From positions 1 through 40,035 of the forward strand of contig JAOPYO010000434.1 of NCBI GenBank assembly GCA_025964575.1: DNA of 40,035 bases. The letters are read 5' to 3'. Below the pieces are notes generated by a model that saw only the letters and a list, made by a program, of their open reading frames with translations, was not told where the DNA came from and did no database searches. The translations under genes and the position numbers were made by a program. The DNA is from Actinomycetes bacterium (GTDB taxonomy: Bacteria > Actinomycetota > Actinomycetes > Streptosporangiales > Streptosporangiaceae). Below are positions 7,701 to 14,784 of this stretch, in pieces (position 1 is the stretch's first letter; each line of letters opens with the position of its first letter).

Positions 7701-8850
7701 CGCCAAGGTGCCGACCGCCCTGCGCACGGGCACCCACAGGGTGTGGGTCACCGTGATGAGCGGCCATGTGCGGGTCTGGATCGAGGGCCACCTGCTCATC
7801 AACGTCGTGCCGGGCGCCGGGACGATCCCAGCCAACGCCTATGTGGGTTTCAGCGGTGGTACGGGTGGCGCCGCCGACGCCCACACCGTCCGTAGCGTTT
7901 CCATCGTCACCGGCAAGGCAGGTGCGGCCGGGGCGCCGCTCACTCCCAATCCGGTGTCCGTCGACTTCGGCACCGTGCTGGTCGGCAACACCGCCACGGC
8001 CACGCTCACGCTGACCAACAAGAGCGGCCAACCTGAGACGGTCTCGAGGCTCTCGAGACCACCGGCTCCGTACACCGCCGTGCTGCCCGCCGTCGGGACC
8101 GTGGTGGCACCCGGGGCGTTGGTGAACGTACCTGTCACCTTCAAACCCACGGTCACCGGCGCGTATCCCGAGACCCTGACCGTGACGACCACCAGCGGCA
8201 ACGTCGTGGTGCCGATCAACGGCGGCGGTAGCGCCACGCTGCAACCGCTCACCGCCTCCAGCTGGACCTACAACGGGCTCGCGATCCTGGCGGGCAACAC
8301 GGTCACACTGACCAAGGACGGGCAGAAGAGCGGCGCGGGTTCCGCGGTGAACTCGCTCGCCGTCTCCCCGCTCGGGTTGCACGCCGCGTTCACCGCGCAG
8401 ATCGGCGGTGCCGGAGCGAATGGCGCCGACGGCCTCGCCCTGGCGCTGCTCGACGCGAGCACGGCGAAGCCCACCGCGCTCGGGCTCGCCGGTAGCGGAT
8501 TGGGCGTGGCGAAGGTGCCCTCGGTCTTCGCGGCACTGGACACCTACAACAACGCCGGTGTCACGAGTCACAACTTCGCGGCGGTCGGCACGTCCGTACA
8601 GGGGTCCAACGCGGTGACCTTCCTGAAGACGAACACCACCATCCCGGCATTGCGCAAGGGAACGCACGCGATCGACGTCACGGTCACCATGGCCGGCCAC
8701 ATGGTCGTCAAGATCGATGGCACCAAGGTGCTCGATGTCGCGGTGACACTGCCGCCCAAGGTCCTGGTCGCCTTCACAGCGGGCGTCGGCGGGATCTCCG
8801 ATACCCATGCGGTGATCAACCCGGTCATTGCCTACACCAGCCAGGGCTGA
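4795..8850 (+). CDS. Large secreted mosaic protein: beta-propeller, ASH-like and lectin-like modules
   Basis: 1351 residues. An N-terminal hydrophobic segment (about 13-33, AVLAAMVAVALVILVGAVTL) is a signal or anchor. Residues about 40-530 read as a PQQ/quinoprotein-type beta-propeller (blade motifs such as NMIYGLDAATGSQKW, HYMHAVDPSTGKE and GRVFLLDRDN). Then come ASH / choice-of-anchor-D type Ig-like repeats at about 533-628, 630-732 and 737-838, each with a VDFGNVAVGDT-like opening and PVSFTPGAAG-like end. A lectin-like beta-sandwich follows (about 845-1038, with AFTAKLGPGTGADGMTFTMLD), a fourth ASH repeat (1045-1143), and a second lectin-like domain (1148-1348). No propeller active site for PQQ is evident. 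Start: the GTG at 4795 has AGGGGAG upstream; a GTG at 4780 is in frame without a site. Probable cell-surface adhesin or polymer binder (inference). Its stop directly abuts the dinG stop. Confidence 0.85.
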   Translation: MDLGMRLVTRSYRTRAVLAAMVAVALVILVGAVTLRPAVGDVSTVSNDNLRTAWDSAEPDLSPASVSSSDFGQQFAVEVDGQVYAQPLVIGDTLVVATEHNMIYGLDAATGSQKWSRSVGKSWLSTVIGCGDLTPEIGITSTPVYDPATMSIYFTAKVDDGPDNKHPHHYMHAVDPSTGKERLGWPVTIAGAPSNDPSSSFDAMHELQRPGLLLQDGVVYAAFGGHCDYKPYRGYVAGVSTTTHKMTSLLATEVGASNQGAGVWQSGGGLVSDASGRTFLTTGNGVMPPAGPGTTPPGTLSESVVRLKTNADKSLSMADFFSPANAPTLDKNDTDLGSGGPIALPDSFGTNPHLLVQQGKDGRVFLLDRDNLGGRSQGSGGGDAVVGTVGPFQGLWGHPAAWSGDGGYVYVVGNGGPLRALKSGKVGVKPTLTAVGTSTDSFPYASGSPVVTSNGSTSGSGVVWVVRTNGTTGANAQLRAYSAVPDAAGNLASLYSAPIGTASKFSVPATNGGRVYVGTRDGKVVAFGRPAKSALTASPVDFGNVAVGDTTTKTLSLTATKSLNVTGVSTATPFGVTQPTTLPVPLGAGDTLELPVSFTPGAAGGATEILSVTTDSGTVGFSLNGTGTKAGLAASPAAATFNSQPVGTTANVNVQITNTGTTDETLGASTGPSGPYTVTGLPAEGTPEAVVPAGGSFVISVTYAPTVSGSSTSSITVPSTSGTLTIPITGTSVSGAGKLEIVPSKVTFGTVDVGSSRTLNFDLVNTGNIPLTITKAKAPNSDFTSSTPLSEGVVIGPEQVIHQAVTFKPSKPGAQNDSYEVTSDTGQGAIYVPLAGTGTGTVPAPSGAAWSVNSTAKMNGGDLVLTPAVKSKAGSAFYRQAVPTEGLRVAFTAKLGPGTGADGMTFTMLDPAKTSPASVGTPGSGLGFQGLRGVAVSLVTSWNATAKSKNFVGVTVGPGGTTGLVYKATAKVPTALRTGTHRVWVTVMSGHVRVWIEGHLLINVVPGAGTIPANAYVGFSGGTGGAADAHTVRSVSIVTGKAGAAGAPLTPNPVSVDFGTVLVGNTATATLTLTNKSGQPETVSRLSRPPAPYTAVLPAVGTVVAPGALVNVPVTFKPTVTGAYPETLTVTTTSGNVVVPINGGGSATLQPLTASSWTYNGLAILAGNTVTLTKDGQKSGAGSAVNSLAVSPLGLHAAFTAQIGGAGANGADGLALALLDASTAKPTALGLAGSGLGVAKVPSVFAALDTYNNAGVTSHNFAAVGTSVQGSNAVTFLKTNTTIPALRKGTHAIDVTVTMAGHMVVKIDGTKVLDVAVTLPPKVLVAFTAGVGGISDTHAVINPVIAYTSQG

Positions 8851-10896
8851 TCAGGCCGTGGTGTTACCGATCCGGCGGAGGGCGGCTCGTACGACCTCGG
8901 GGTCGGTCGTCGACCAGAACGGCGGCAATGAGGCCTTGAGGAAGCTGCCGTAGCGGGCCGTCACCAGGCGCGGGTCGAGGATGGCAACCACGCCCCGGTC
9001 GTCCATCGAACGCAGCAGCCGGCCCGCGCCCTGCGCGAGCAGCAGCGCCGCCTGGGTGGCGGCGACGGCCATGAAGCCGTTGCCGCCGTGCGCGGCGACC
9101 GCACGCTGCCGGGCCGAGGCGACCGGGTCGTCCGGACGTGGGAACGGGATGCGGTCCATGACGACGAGCCGCAGCGACGGGCCCGGCACGTCCACGCCCT
9201 GCCACAACGACAGCGTTCCGAACAGGCAGGTCGGCTCGGACTCGGCGAACTGCTTGACCAGTTGGGAGGTGGAGTCGTCGCCCTGGCAGAGAATGGGATG
9301 GTCGATCCGGCCCGCCAGTTCGTCCGCGGCCTGCCTGGCCGCCCGCATCGACGAGAACAGCCCGAGGGTGCGGCCGCCCGCCGCCTGGATCAACTCGGTG
9401 AGCTCGGTGAGGTACGCCTCCGGGAGCCCGTCGCGGCCCGGCTGCGGCAGATGCTTGGCGACGTAGAGGATCCCGGCCTTCGGGTGGTCGAAGGGCGACC
9501 CCACGTCGATCCCCGACCAGACGAGCTCATCGTCCTCCTTGCCGGCTTTCGTCTCGCCGCCCAACGGGGGAAGGCCCCATTGGCGGGCCAGCGGCTCGAA
9601 CGACCCGCCCAGGGTGAGAGTGGCCGAGGTGAGCACGGCGGTTCGGTCGCTGAACAGGGTGGTACGCAGTAGACCGCCCACGGCGATCGGCGCGACGTAC
9701 AGCGCCGGCGGCCGCCTCGGCTTGCCGTCCACCACGAAGGGCTTCTCCAGCCAGACCACGTCCTGGCGCGTGGCGATCTCGGCCTCGAACGCGCCGATCA
9801 GCCGACCGGCCGTGTCGTGAATGTCCTCGACCGCCGAGCGGGCCGCCCGTCGGGCCGCCATGTCGCCCGGGTCGCCGTCCTTGGGATCGGGTCCGAGGGC
9901 ACTGACGCATCCATGGGCGGCGTCGCGGATCACGGCCAGGGTGTTGGCCAGACCAGGGGAGAGCACGTCCAACCGGCCTGCGGGCTGGTCCTCGAGGAAC
10001 ATGGCGAGGCCCTCGGCGGAGGCCTGCAGCCGGTCGGCCACAGCCTCCTCCACCAGCCGCCCGCAGCGCTTCGCGGCTATCTCCACCGCGGGCGCGCTCA
10101 GATCGTCGGTCGCCACCGACGTGACCCGGTCGACCAGGTCGTGCGCCTCGTCGACGATCACGGCATCGTGCTCGGGCAGGACCTGGAACTCCTCCAGGGC
10201 GTCGATCGCCAGCAGTGCGTGGTTGGTGACGACGATGTGGGCGTCGCCCGCCTTGGCCCGGGCCAGTTCGGCGAAGCACGTGGTGCCGTGCGGGCAGCGC
10301 TGGGCGCCCAGGCATTCCTTGGCGGTGACCGACACCTGCCGCCAGGCCTGCTCGCTCACGCCCGGGACGACCTCGTCCCGGTCGCCGGTCTCGGTCTCCT
10401 CGGCCCATTCGCTGAGCCGCTTGACCTGCCGGCCCAGCGTCGAGAGCATCTGCGGATCGAACAGCCCTTCACCCTCGGGCTCCTCCGGTGCGCCGGTCTG
10501 GATCCGGTGCTGGCAAAGGTAGTTGCGCCTGCCCTTGAGGATGGCGAACTCCAGTTCCCGGCCGAGCAGCGGCTCGAGGGCCTCGGCCAGCCGGGGCAGA
10601 TCCCGGTCCACCAGTTGGCGCTGTAGCGCGATCGTGGCGGTCGACACCACGACCGTCGTCTGCGCGGCGACGGCGTGCCGGATGGCCGGGACCAGATAAG
10701 CGAGGGACTTTCCGGTGCCCGTGCCCGCTTGGACGGCTAGATGCTCCCCGCTTTCAAAAGAGTGTTCGACCGCCTCGGCCATGGTCACCTGGCCTGGGCG
10801 CTCCGCACCCCCGATCGCCTTCACCGCAGTGGCCAGGAGGGCGGCCATGTCCGGTATGTCGGTGTCAGAGCTGTTCAGCAGGTCAGGAGCGGGCAC
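8851..10896 (-). CDS. dinG: DinG/XPD-type ATP-dependent DNA helicase
   Basis: About 681 residues, superfamily 2, related to DinG and YoaA. Walker A AGTGTGKS is at about 57-64 and the DEAH box in VIVDEAHDLVDR. Four cysteines (NYLCQHR; then ECLGAQRC, PHGTTC) are placed as in the [4Fe-4S] domain of this family. Motif VI is QGAGRLLRS near the end. Such enzymes unwind DNA 5' to 3', including R-loops and D-loops, in repair. The start is uncertain: the frame is open to 10974; GTG 10896 and ATG 10848 are both possible, and conserved similarity begins near LLATAVKAIGGAERPGQ. I saw no SOS box in front of it. Its 3' end meets the stop codon of the mosaic gene with no gap. Confidence 0.92.
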   Translation of the reverse strand: MPAPDLLNSSDTDIPDMAALLATAVKAIGGAERPGQVTMAEAVEHSFESGEHLAVQAGTGTGKSLAYLVPAIRHAVAAQTTVVVSTATIALQRQLVDRDLPRLAEALEPLLGRELEFAILKGRRNYLCQHRIQTGAPEEPEGEGLFDPQMLSTLGRQVKRLSEWAEETETGDRDEVVPGVSEQAWRQVSVTAKECLGAQRCPHGTTCFAELARAKAGDAHIVVTNHALLAIDALEEFQVLPEHDAVIVDEAHDLVDRVTSVATDDLSAPAVEIAAKRCGRLVEEAVADRLQASAEGLAMFLEDQPAGRLDVLSPGLANTLAVIRDAAHGCVSALGPDPKDGDPGDMAARRAARSAVEDIHDTAGRLIGAFEAEIATRQDVVWLEKPFVVDGKPRRPPALYVAPIAVGGLLRTTLFSDRTAVLTSATLTLGGSFEPLARQWGLPPLGGETKAGKEDDELVWSGIDVGSPFDHPKAGILYVAKHLPQPGRDGLPEAYLTELTELIQAAGGRTLGLFSSMRAARQAADELAGRIDHPILCQGDDSTSQLVKQFAESEPTCLFGTLSLWQGVDVPGPSLRLVVMDRIPFPRPDDPVASARQRAVAAHGGNGFMAVAATQAALLLAQGAGRLLRSMDDRGVVAILDPRLVTARYGSFLKASLPPFWSTTDPEVVRAALRRIGNTTA

Positions 10897-11050
10897 CCCC
10901 AGAACGGTACCGCCCGTATGCCATCGCTGCGGCCAGGACGGTTCTACAAGGCGGCCTTCCGTCACCTTGCCCACACTCCCATACCCTCCGGTATCCCCAG
11001 ATGGGATGGGGTCTGGTAGCGGATGGTCACCGACTGTCAGGGTCGGTCAC

Positions 11051-12190
11051 ATGAGGAATCAAAACGACCAGGATCCGCTGGTGATCCGCAGTCCGGAAGA
11101 AGCCGTCTCCGCTGTCCCTTACATGCTCGGCTTCCACCCCGAGGACAGCCTCGTCGTCCTGGGATACGGGGGCCCGCACGGCGCCTGTGCGCTGCGCATC
11201 GATTTACCGTCGTCGGCACGAGACGCCGACGAGGTCGCCGGGCAGGTCGCCGGCCTGCTGGTCCAGAACGAGTTCCCGCAGGCGCTCCTGGTCGGCTACG
11301 GGCACGATGAGGACGTGGCCCCGCTGTTGATGGCGGCGCGCGCGGCCCTGGGCGAGCACGACATCGAGGTGCGGGAGGCGCTCCGGGTCGAGAAGGACCG
11401 CTGGTGGTCCTACCTGTGCACGGATCCGGAGTGCTGCCCGGCCGATGGCACCCCGTTCGACATCCGGGCGACCGTGGTGGCCGCCCAGGCGACCGTGGCC
11501 GGACAGGTCGTGCTGGCCGACCGGGCGGAGCTCGCACGCACGGTCGCCCCGCTCGGTGGGATGGCGCGCACGTCCCTCCAGCAGGCCACTCGCAGGGCCG
11601 AGAGCCGGCTCTATGAGTGGCTCGGTGACGAGGCGGACCCCGAAAGTCTGCGGGAACGGATGATCGACGAGGGACTGCCCCTCGTCCGGGAACTCCTCGA
11701 GCTGGCCCGTGATCTGTCTGCGGGAGAGCTCTCCGAACTGCTCGGGGACGATGAGGTCGCGTGGCTGGGCCTGTTGCTCACCCACGTCCGGGTCCGCGAC
11801 GAGGCATGGGTGCGGATCGACCCGGATCAGGCCGAAATCCATGTCGAGCTATGGCGCCACGTCATGCGGCGGGTCGAGGAACGGTACGTCCCCGCGCCCG
11901 CGTGCCTGCTGGCCTACGCCGCGTTCATCTCGGGCGACGGCGGTCTCGCCAACGTCGCTCTCGATCGGGCCGTCGACGCCGATCCGCACTACTCCATGGC
12001 ACTGTTGCTCCGCGATCTGATGCAGCTGGGCGTGCCGCCGGCGAAGGCCCGGCTGCGGATGTCGCCGGAGTCCCTGGCCGAGGCCTGGGACGACAGGTTC
12101 GACCACGACAACGACTTCGGGAGCGACGACTTCGAGGAGGACGACGACTGGCCCGGCCGGGACAGCTGGCTCGATCGGGAGGTGAGCTGA
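11051..12190 (+). CDS. DUF4192 domain protein
   Basis: 379 residues matching the actinobacterial DUF4192 family: the N-terminal part has AVPYMLGFHPEDSLVVLGY, then a LLVGYGHDEDV segment, and WWSYLCTDPECCPADGTPF with three close cysteines (a possible metal or structural site). The C-terminal half is helical, ends in a run of Asp/Glu (DNDFGSDDFEEDDDW), and includes a TPR-like piece (LAYAAFISGDGGLANVALDRAV) that probably packs as helical hairpins. Biochemical function is unknown for the family. The start is ATG 11051, fitting the family N-terminus (DPLVIRSPEEAVS); upstream in-frame codons run through the divergent helicase region and are not used. It ends 32 bp before a long hairpin. Confidence 0.88.
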   Translation: MRNQNDQDPLVIRSPEEAVSAVPYMLGFHPEDSLVVLGYGGPHGACALRIDLPSSARDADEVAGQVAGLLVQNEFPQALLVGYGHDEDVAPLLMAARAALGEHDIEVREALRVEKDRWWSYLCTDPECCPADGTPFDIRATVVAAQATVAGQVVLADRAELARTVAPLGGMARTSLQQATRRAESRLYEWLGDEADPESLRERMIDEGLPLVRELLELARDLSAGELSELLGDDEVAWLGLLLTHVRVRDEAWVRIDPDQAEIHVELWRHVMRRVEERYVPAPACLLAYAAFISGDGGLANVALDRAVDADPHYSMALLLRDLMQLGVPPAKARLRMSPESLAEAWDDRFDHDNDFGSDDFEEDDDWPGRDSWLDREVS

Positions 12191-12222
12191 GCTTCGCCCT
12201 GCCGAGAGGGGCCGTCTGCCCC

Positions 12223-12279
12223 GATTACATGATCACGTCTCGTGGCACTGAGAGTGCCACGAGACGTGATCATGTAATC
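12223..12279. terminator. 27-bp perfect hairpin, probable bidirectional terminator
   Basis: Arms 12223-12249 and 12253-12279 are perfectly complementary over 27 bp and are separated by only GAG. The element lies between two convergent genes. It has no T-run on either side, so it would act by a stem-only mode, which is common in actinobacteria. The arms have moderate GC, below that of the neighbouring genes. Confidence 0.7.
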
Positions 12280-12317
12280 ATGCCTTGGTCCACTTGATCC
12301 GTAGGTGGCCCGCTGGT

Positions 12318-12719
12318 TCAGCGCACCGAGGCTCCGGGCGTGCCAGGGTCGATGCGCCGCTCCCGGTTGCGCTCGTTCCACTTGCGCATCCGGGCGGGAT
12401 ATCCGGTGATCTGCACGTCATAGATGGGCAGGGCGAGGTCGCGGGCGACTTTCCCGATCACCTTGGGAGATCCCACCCGGCGTCGGGTCCACTCGCCGTC
12501 GGACGCGACGGCGACCGCGGTGGTATCGGTGGCGAAGGTCTCCGGCTCGACGAAGAACTCCACACCTTGGCGGCTGCGGGCGAAGGCGATCAGAGCTTCG
12601 ATGTCGTCGCTGGTCGCCTCGCGGTCCAGCTTGGTCACCGTGGCACCACGCCATCGGCGAATCCCGAAGCGATCCCGGAACTGCATCGGCTGGTCCTGTC
12701 CTTTCCGGCGCGGGAACAT
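12318..12719 (-). CDS. Conserved actinobacterial protein of unknown function
   Basis: 133 residues, basic and without a signal peptide or membrane helix. It opens with MFPRRKGQDQPMQFRDRFGIRRWRG, and the middle has FARSRQGVEFFVEPETFATDT and a WTRRRVGSPKVIGKVARDLALPIYDVQ stretch. It ends in an Arg-rich tail (RMRKWNERNRERR). I do not recognise a catalytic motif; similar small proteins are sometimes auto-labelled oxidoreductase without support. The start is ATG 12719 because conserved-looking sequence begins there; upstream residues to 12809 look non-coding and overlap the divergent promoter. There is no clear ribosome site. Confidence 0.65.
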   Translation of the reverse strand: MFPRRKGQDQPMQFRDRFGIRRWRGATVTKLDREATSDDIEALIAFARSRQGVEFFVEPETFATDTTAVAVASDGEWTRRRVGSPKVIGKVARDLALPIYDVQITGYPARMRKWNERNRERRIDPGTPGASVR

Positions 12720-12829
12720 GCGCGAATACGACGATAACGCCGAACCCCTCGATGATGGTTCCCGATTTCTGTAACAGTGCCTACACTGAGCGTCACCATG
12801 AAAGATCACGGAGGGGGGAGGTGAAGATC

Positions 12830-13687
12830 ATGCGGAGGGGCCCGAGGATCGTGCGGAAATGGGCGGTGGGCGTCGCGATGGTCACGGTGATCGCGTCACT
12901 CAGCTTGGCGGGAGGTCGGCACGTCGACGATCCGGCCACGTCGGCGAACGCCGTGAAGCCGTCGGGTCACCGCCAGATCGCATCGGCCGCACGGAAGGGC
13001 ACTTCCACGCCCGATGCGGGCACCCCGCGGGCGGCCGCTTCCACACCGGCGGCGATCGCTTCCGGACCGCGGACGGTCGACTGCCGCACGCTCAAGTGCA
13101 TCGCGCTGACCTTCGATGACGGCCCGGTCTCGAACACCGCAAAGCTGCTGCGCATCCTCAAGGCGCATGAGGCTCGGGTGACCTTCTTCCTGATCGGTCA
13201 GAACGCCGCCGCACATCCCGACATGGTCCGTCGTGAGGTCGCCGAGGGGCACCAGGTCGGCGACCACAGCTGGGACCACTCCGATCTGTCGGTGCTGTCC
13301 AACGCTGCCATCAAGTCCCAGCTCGCGCGTACCCAGGCCGCCGTGAAGAATGCCTGCGGAGTGGCGCCGGTGGTGTTGCGCCCGCCCTATGGCAACACCA
13401 ACGCCCGGGTCGCGGCGGTGGCCCGCCGTTACAACCTGGCGCAGTTCCTCTGGGCCGTCGATCCGTTCGACTGGAGGGACCGCGACTCCGCGACGGTGGA
13501 GCGCCGGGTGGTCAACGGCGCCCGGCGCGACTACGTCATCCTCATGCATGACATCCAACCGACCACGGTCAACGCGGTGCCGCACATCCTGGACCGGCTG
13601 GCGAAGAAGGGCTTCACCTTCGTCACCATCTCCGAGCTCTTCGGTGCCCACCAGCCCGTCCCCGGCAAGAAGTACACCAAATACTAG
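12830..13687 (+). CDS. Secreted polysaccharide deacetylase (NodB domain)
   Basis: 285 residues. A cationic start and a hydrophobic stretch (about 10-28, KWAVGVAMVTVIASLSLAGG) form a signal peptide, followed by an Ala/Thr/Pro linker. The NodB domain has motif 1 TFDDGP (94-99; catalytic base D96, metal D97) and motif 2 as H146-SWD-H150, giving the Asp-His-His metal triad, then RPPYGN as motif 3 and a late LMHD motif with the catalytic His. It is expected to remove N- or O-acetyl groups from peptidoglycan or chitin-like polymers outside the cell. Start: the ATG at 12830 has a very strong GGAGGGGGGAGG site; the GTG at 12821 overlaps that site. A TACACT -10-like element is at 12782-12787. Confidence 0.92.
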   Translation: MRRGPRIVRKWAVGVAMVTVIASLSLAGGRHVDDPATSANAVKPSGHRQIASAARKGTSTPDAGTPRAAASTPAAIASGPRTVDCRTLKCIALTFDDGPVSNTAKLLRILKAHEARVTFFLIGQNAAAHPDMVRREVAEGHQVGDHSWDHSDLSVLSNAAIKSQLARTQAAVKNACGVAPVVLRPPYGNTNARVAAVARRYNLAQFLWAVDPFDWRDRDSATVERRVVNGARRDYVILMHDIQPTTVNAVPHILDRLAKKGFTFVTISELFGAHQPVPGKKYTKY

Positions 13688-13694
13688 GGACGGC

Positions 13695-13710
13695 TCAGGG
13701 TCTTCCCTGA
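13695..13710 (+). terminator. Short hairpin after the deacetylase gene
   Basis: TCAGGG and CCCTGA pair around TCTT just after the stop codon. The 6-bp stem is weak and lacks a U-tract. It may only attenuate read-through into the DUF1707 gene 50 bp downstream. Confidence 0.3.
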
Positions 13711-13737
13711 TGGTCGTACGGTTCCGCAGGGCAGACG

Positions 13738-14253
13738 ATGAGGAGCATGAACCCCACGGATCTCAGGGTCTCCGACGCCGAGCGCGAACCCGTCATCGAC
13801 CGTCTCCAGCAGGCGTACGCGGAGGGCCGGCTCGACGACGGTGAGCTCGATCTGCGGATCCAGCTCGCCATGACCGCCAAGACCCGGGGTGACCTGGCGG
13901 CGGTCACCTACGACCTCGTATCGCCATCGCCGCCCCTGGCGCCGTACGGCTCTGTGCCGGTCACCGGTGAGGACCGGATGCTGGCCGGGCTCGTCCACGC
14001 CTCGGGCTACGTGACCACCTTCGTGGGTCCGCTGGTCTTCCTGCTGCTCAGCGGCAAGCGGTCGGAATACGTACGGCGGCACGCCGCCGAGGCGCTCAAC
14101 TTCCAACTCACCGTGTTGCTGGTCGTCATGGTGACCTTCGGCGTCGGAGCGCTGCTCTACGCCGTGACCTGGATCCTCGCCCTGGTCGCGGGGATCGCCG
14201 GGCTGAGCGGCCAGACGTTCCGCTATCCCTTCACTCTCCGCCTGGTCCGCTGA
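13738..14253 (+). CDS. DUF1707 and DUF4870 membrane protein
   Basis: 171 residues. An N-terminal DUF1707 domain at about 4-56 (LRVSDAEREPVIDRLQQAY, EGRLDDGELDLRI, LAAVTYDL) is followed by a Pro-rich linker and a DUF4870-type membrane domain with about three helices. Its landmarks are LVHASGYVTTFVGPLVFLL, RHAAEALNFQLTVLLV, and a final hydrophobic span before FRYPFTLRLVR. DUF1707 is a small domain found mostly in actinobacteria; its function is unknown. The start ATG 13738 has AGGGCAG upstream. An ATG three codons on is too close to its own GAGGAG. The last 31 bp overlap the end of the convergent PPOX gene. Confidence 0.88.
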   Translation: MRSMNPTDLRVSDAEREPVIDRLQQAYAEGRLDDGELDLRIQLAMTAKTRGDLAAVTYDLVSPSPPLAPYGSVPVTGEDRMLAGLVHASGYVTTFVGPLVFLLLSGKRSEYVRRHAAEALNFQLTVLLVVMVTFGVGALLYAVTWILALVAGIAGLSGQTFRYPFTLRLVR

Positions 14254-14699
14254 CCGGGCTCAAAGGGACCAGGCGGGGCCGGGTGGTCGAGCTCGAGGGC
14301 GGGCAGTCCGTCGATGCTGAGGGAGTTCCGCGCTGTGCGCTCGGTCCACTGCTCCGCGGTGCGGCGGGCGTGTTGATCGTCCAGTAGCGCCCGCTCGCCG
14401 ACGAGGTCCATGTGCGGAACGGAGTAGCCGCATGAGTCGGCGATGCGCTCTACGTCCACCACGATGATCGACCGGATGCGGCCGTTCTCCCGCAGGTGGA
14501 CGATGGTCTCCGAGCCCGAGCCGTAGAGGTCCAGATAAGCGACGGTTTGCTCGTCGACCACCGCGAAGGTGTCGGCGTAGCCCTTGGGCGACACATTGAC
14601 ATGACCGCCGTCGCGTGGTGCCGTAGCGACGAAGAACATGGGCTGACCTTGGATGAACTCCCGGAGCCGGTCATCGATACGCTCGTATAGCTTCCCCAT
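14223..14699 (-). CDS. PPOX-family flavoprotein with an apparent internal deletion
   Basis: 158 residues of the pyridoxamine 5'-phosphate oxidase-like family. The first 75 residues match well (MGKLYERIDDRLREF, FFVATAP, HVNVSPKGYADTFAV, AYLDLYGSGSETIVHLRENGRI), as does the later part (IIVVDVERIADSCGYSVP, DLVGERALLD, SIDGLPAL). In relatives I recall, a block of about 45 residues (a MFC.F..P..LRL.G.G strand pair and a loop) lies between GRI and the IIVVDVER segment. It is missing here at about residue 75 (nt about 14474), in frame. That block is part of the flavin-binding barrel, so cofactor binding is doubtful. A strong AGGAGGT site precedes ATG 14699. The 3' end overlaps the convergent DUF1707 gene. 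Confidence 0.8.
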   Translation of the reverse strand: MGKLYERIDDRLREFIQGQPMFFVATAPRDGGHVNVSPKGYADTFAVVDEQTVAYLDLYGSGSETIVHLRENGRIRSIIVVDVERIADSCGYSVPHMDLVGERALLDDQHARRTAEQWTERTARNSLSIDGLPALELDHPAPPGPFEPGQRTRRRVKG

Positions 14700-14784
14700 G
14701 AGATACCTCCTGTGACGACCATAACGAGGTCAATGTCTGGATCAAACATGGGATCATCGGGTTAGCTGATGGCAGGAGGGTGCA

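Noticed and set aside
6931-8808. Long minus-strand frame of 625 codons inside the mosaic gene
   Set aside because: It is an antisense shadow of a high-GC coding region, rich in Arg, Gly and Asp with no family similarity. The plus-strand frame has clear domains.
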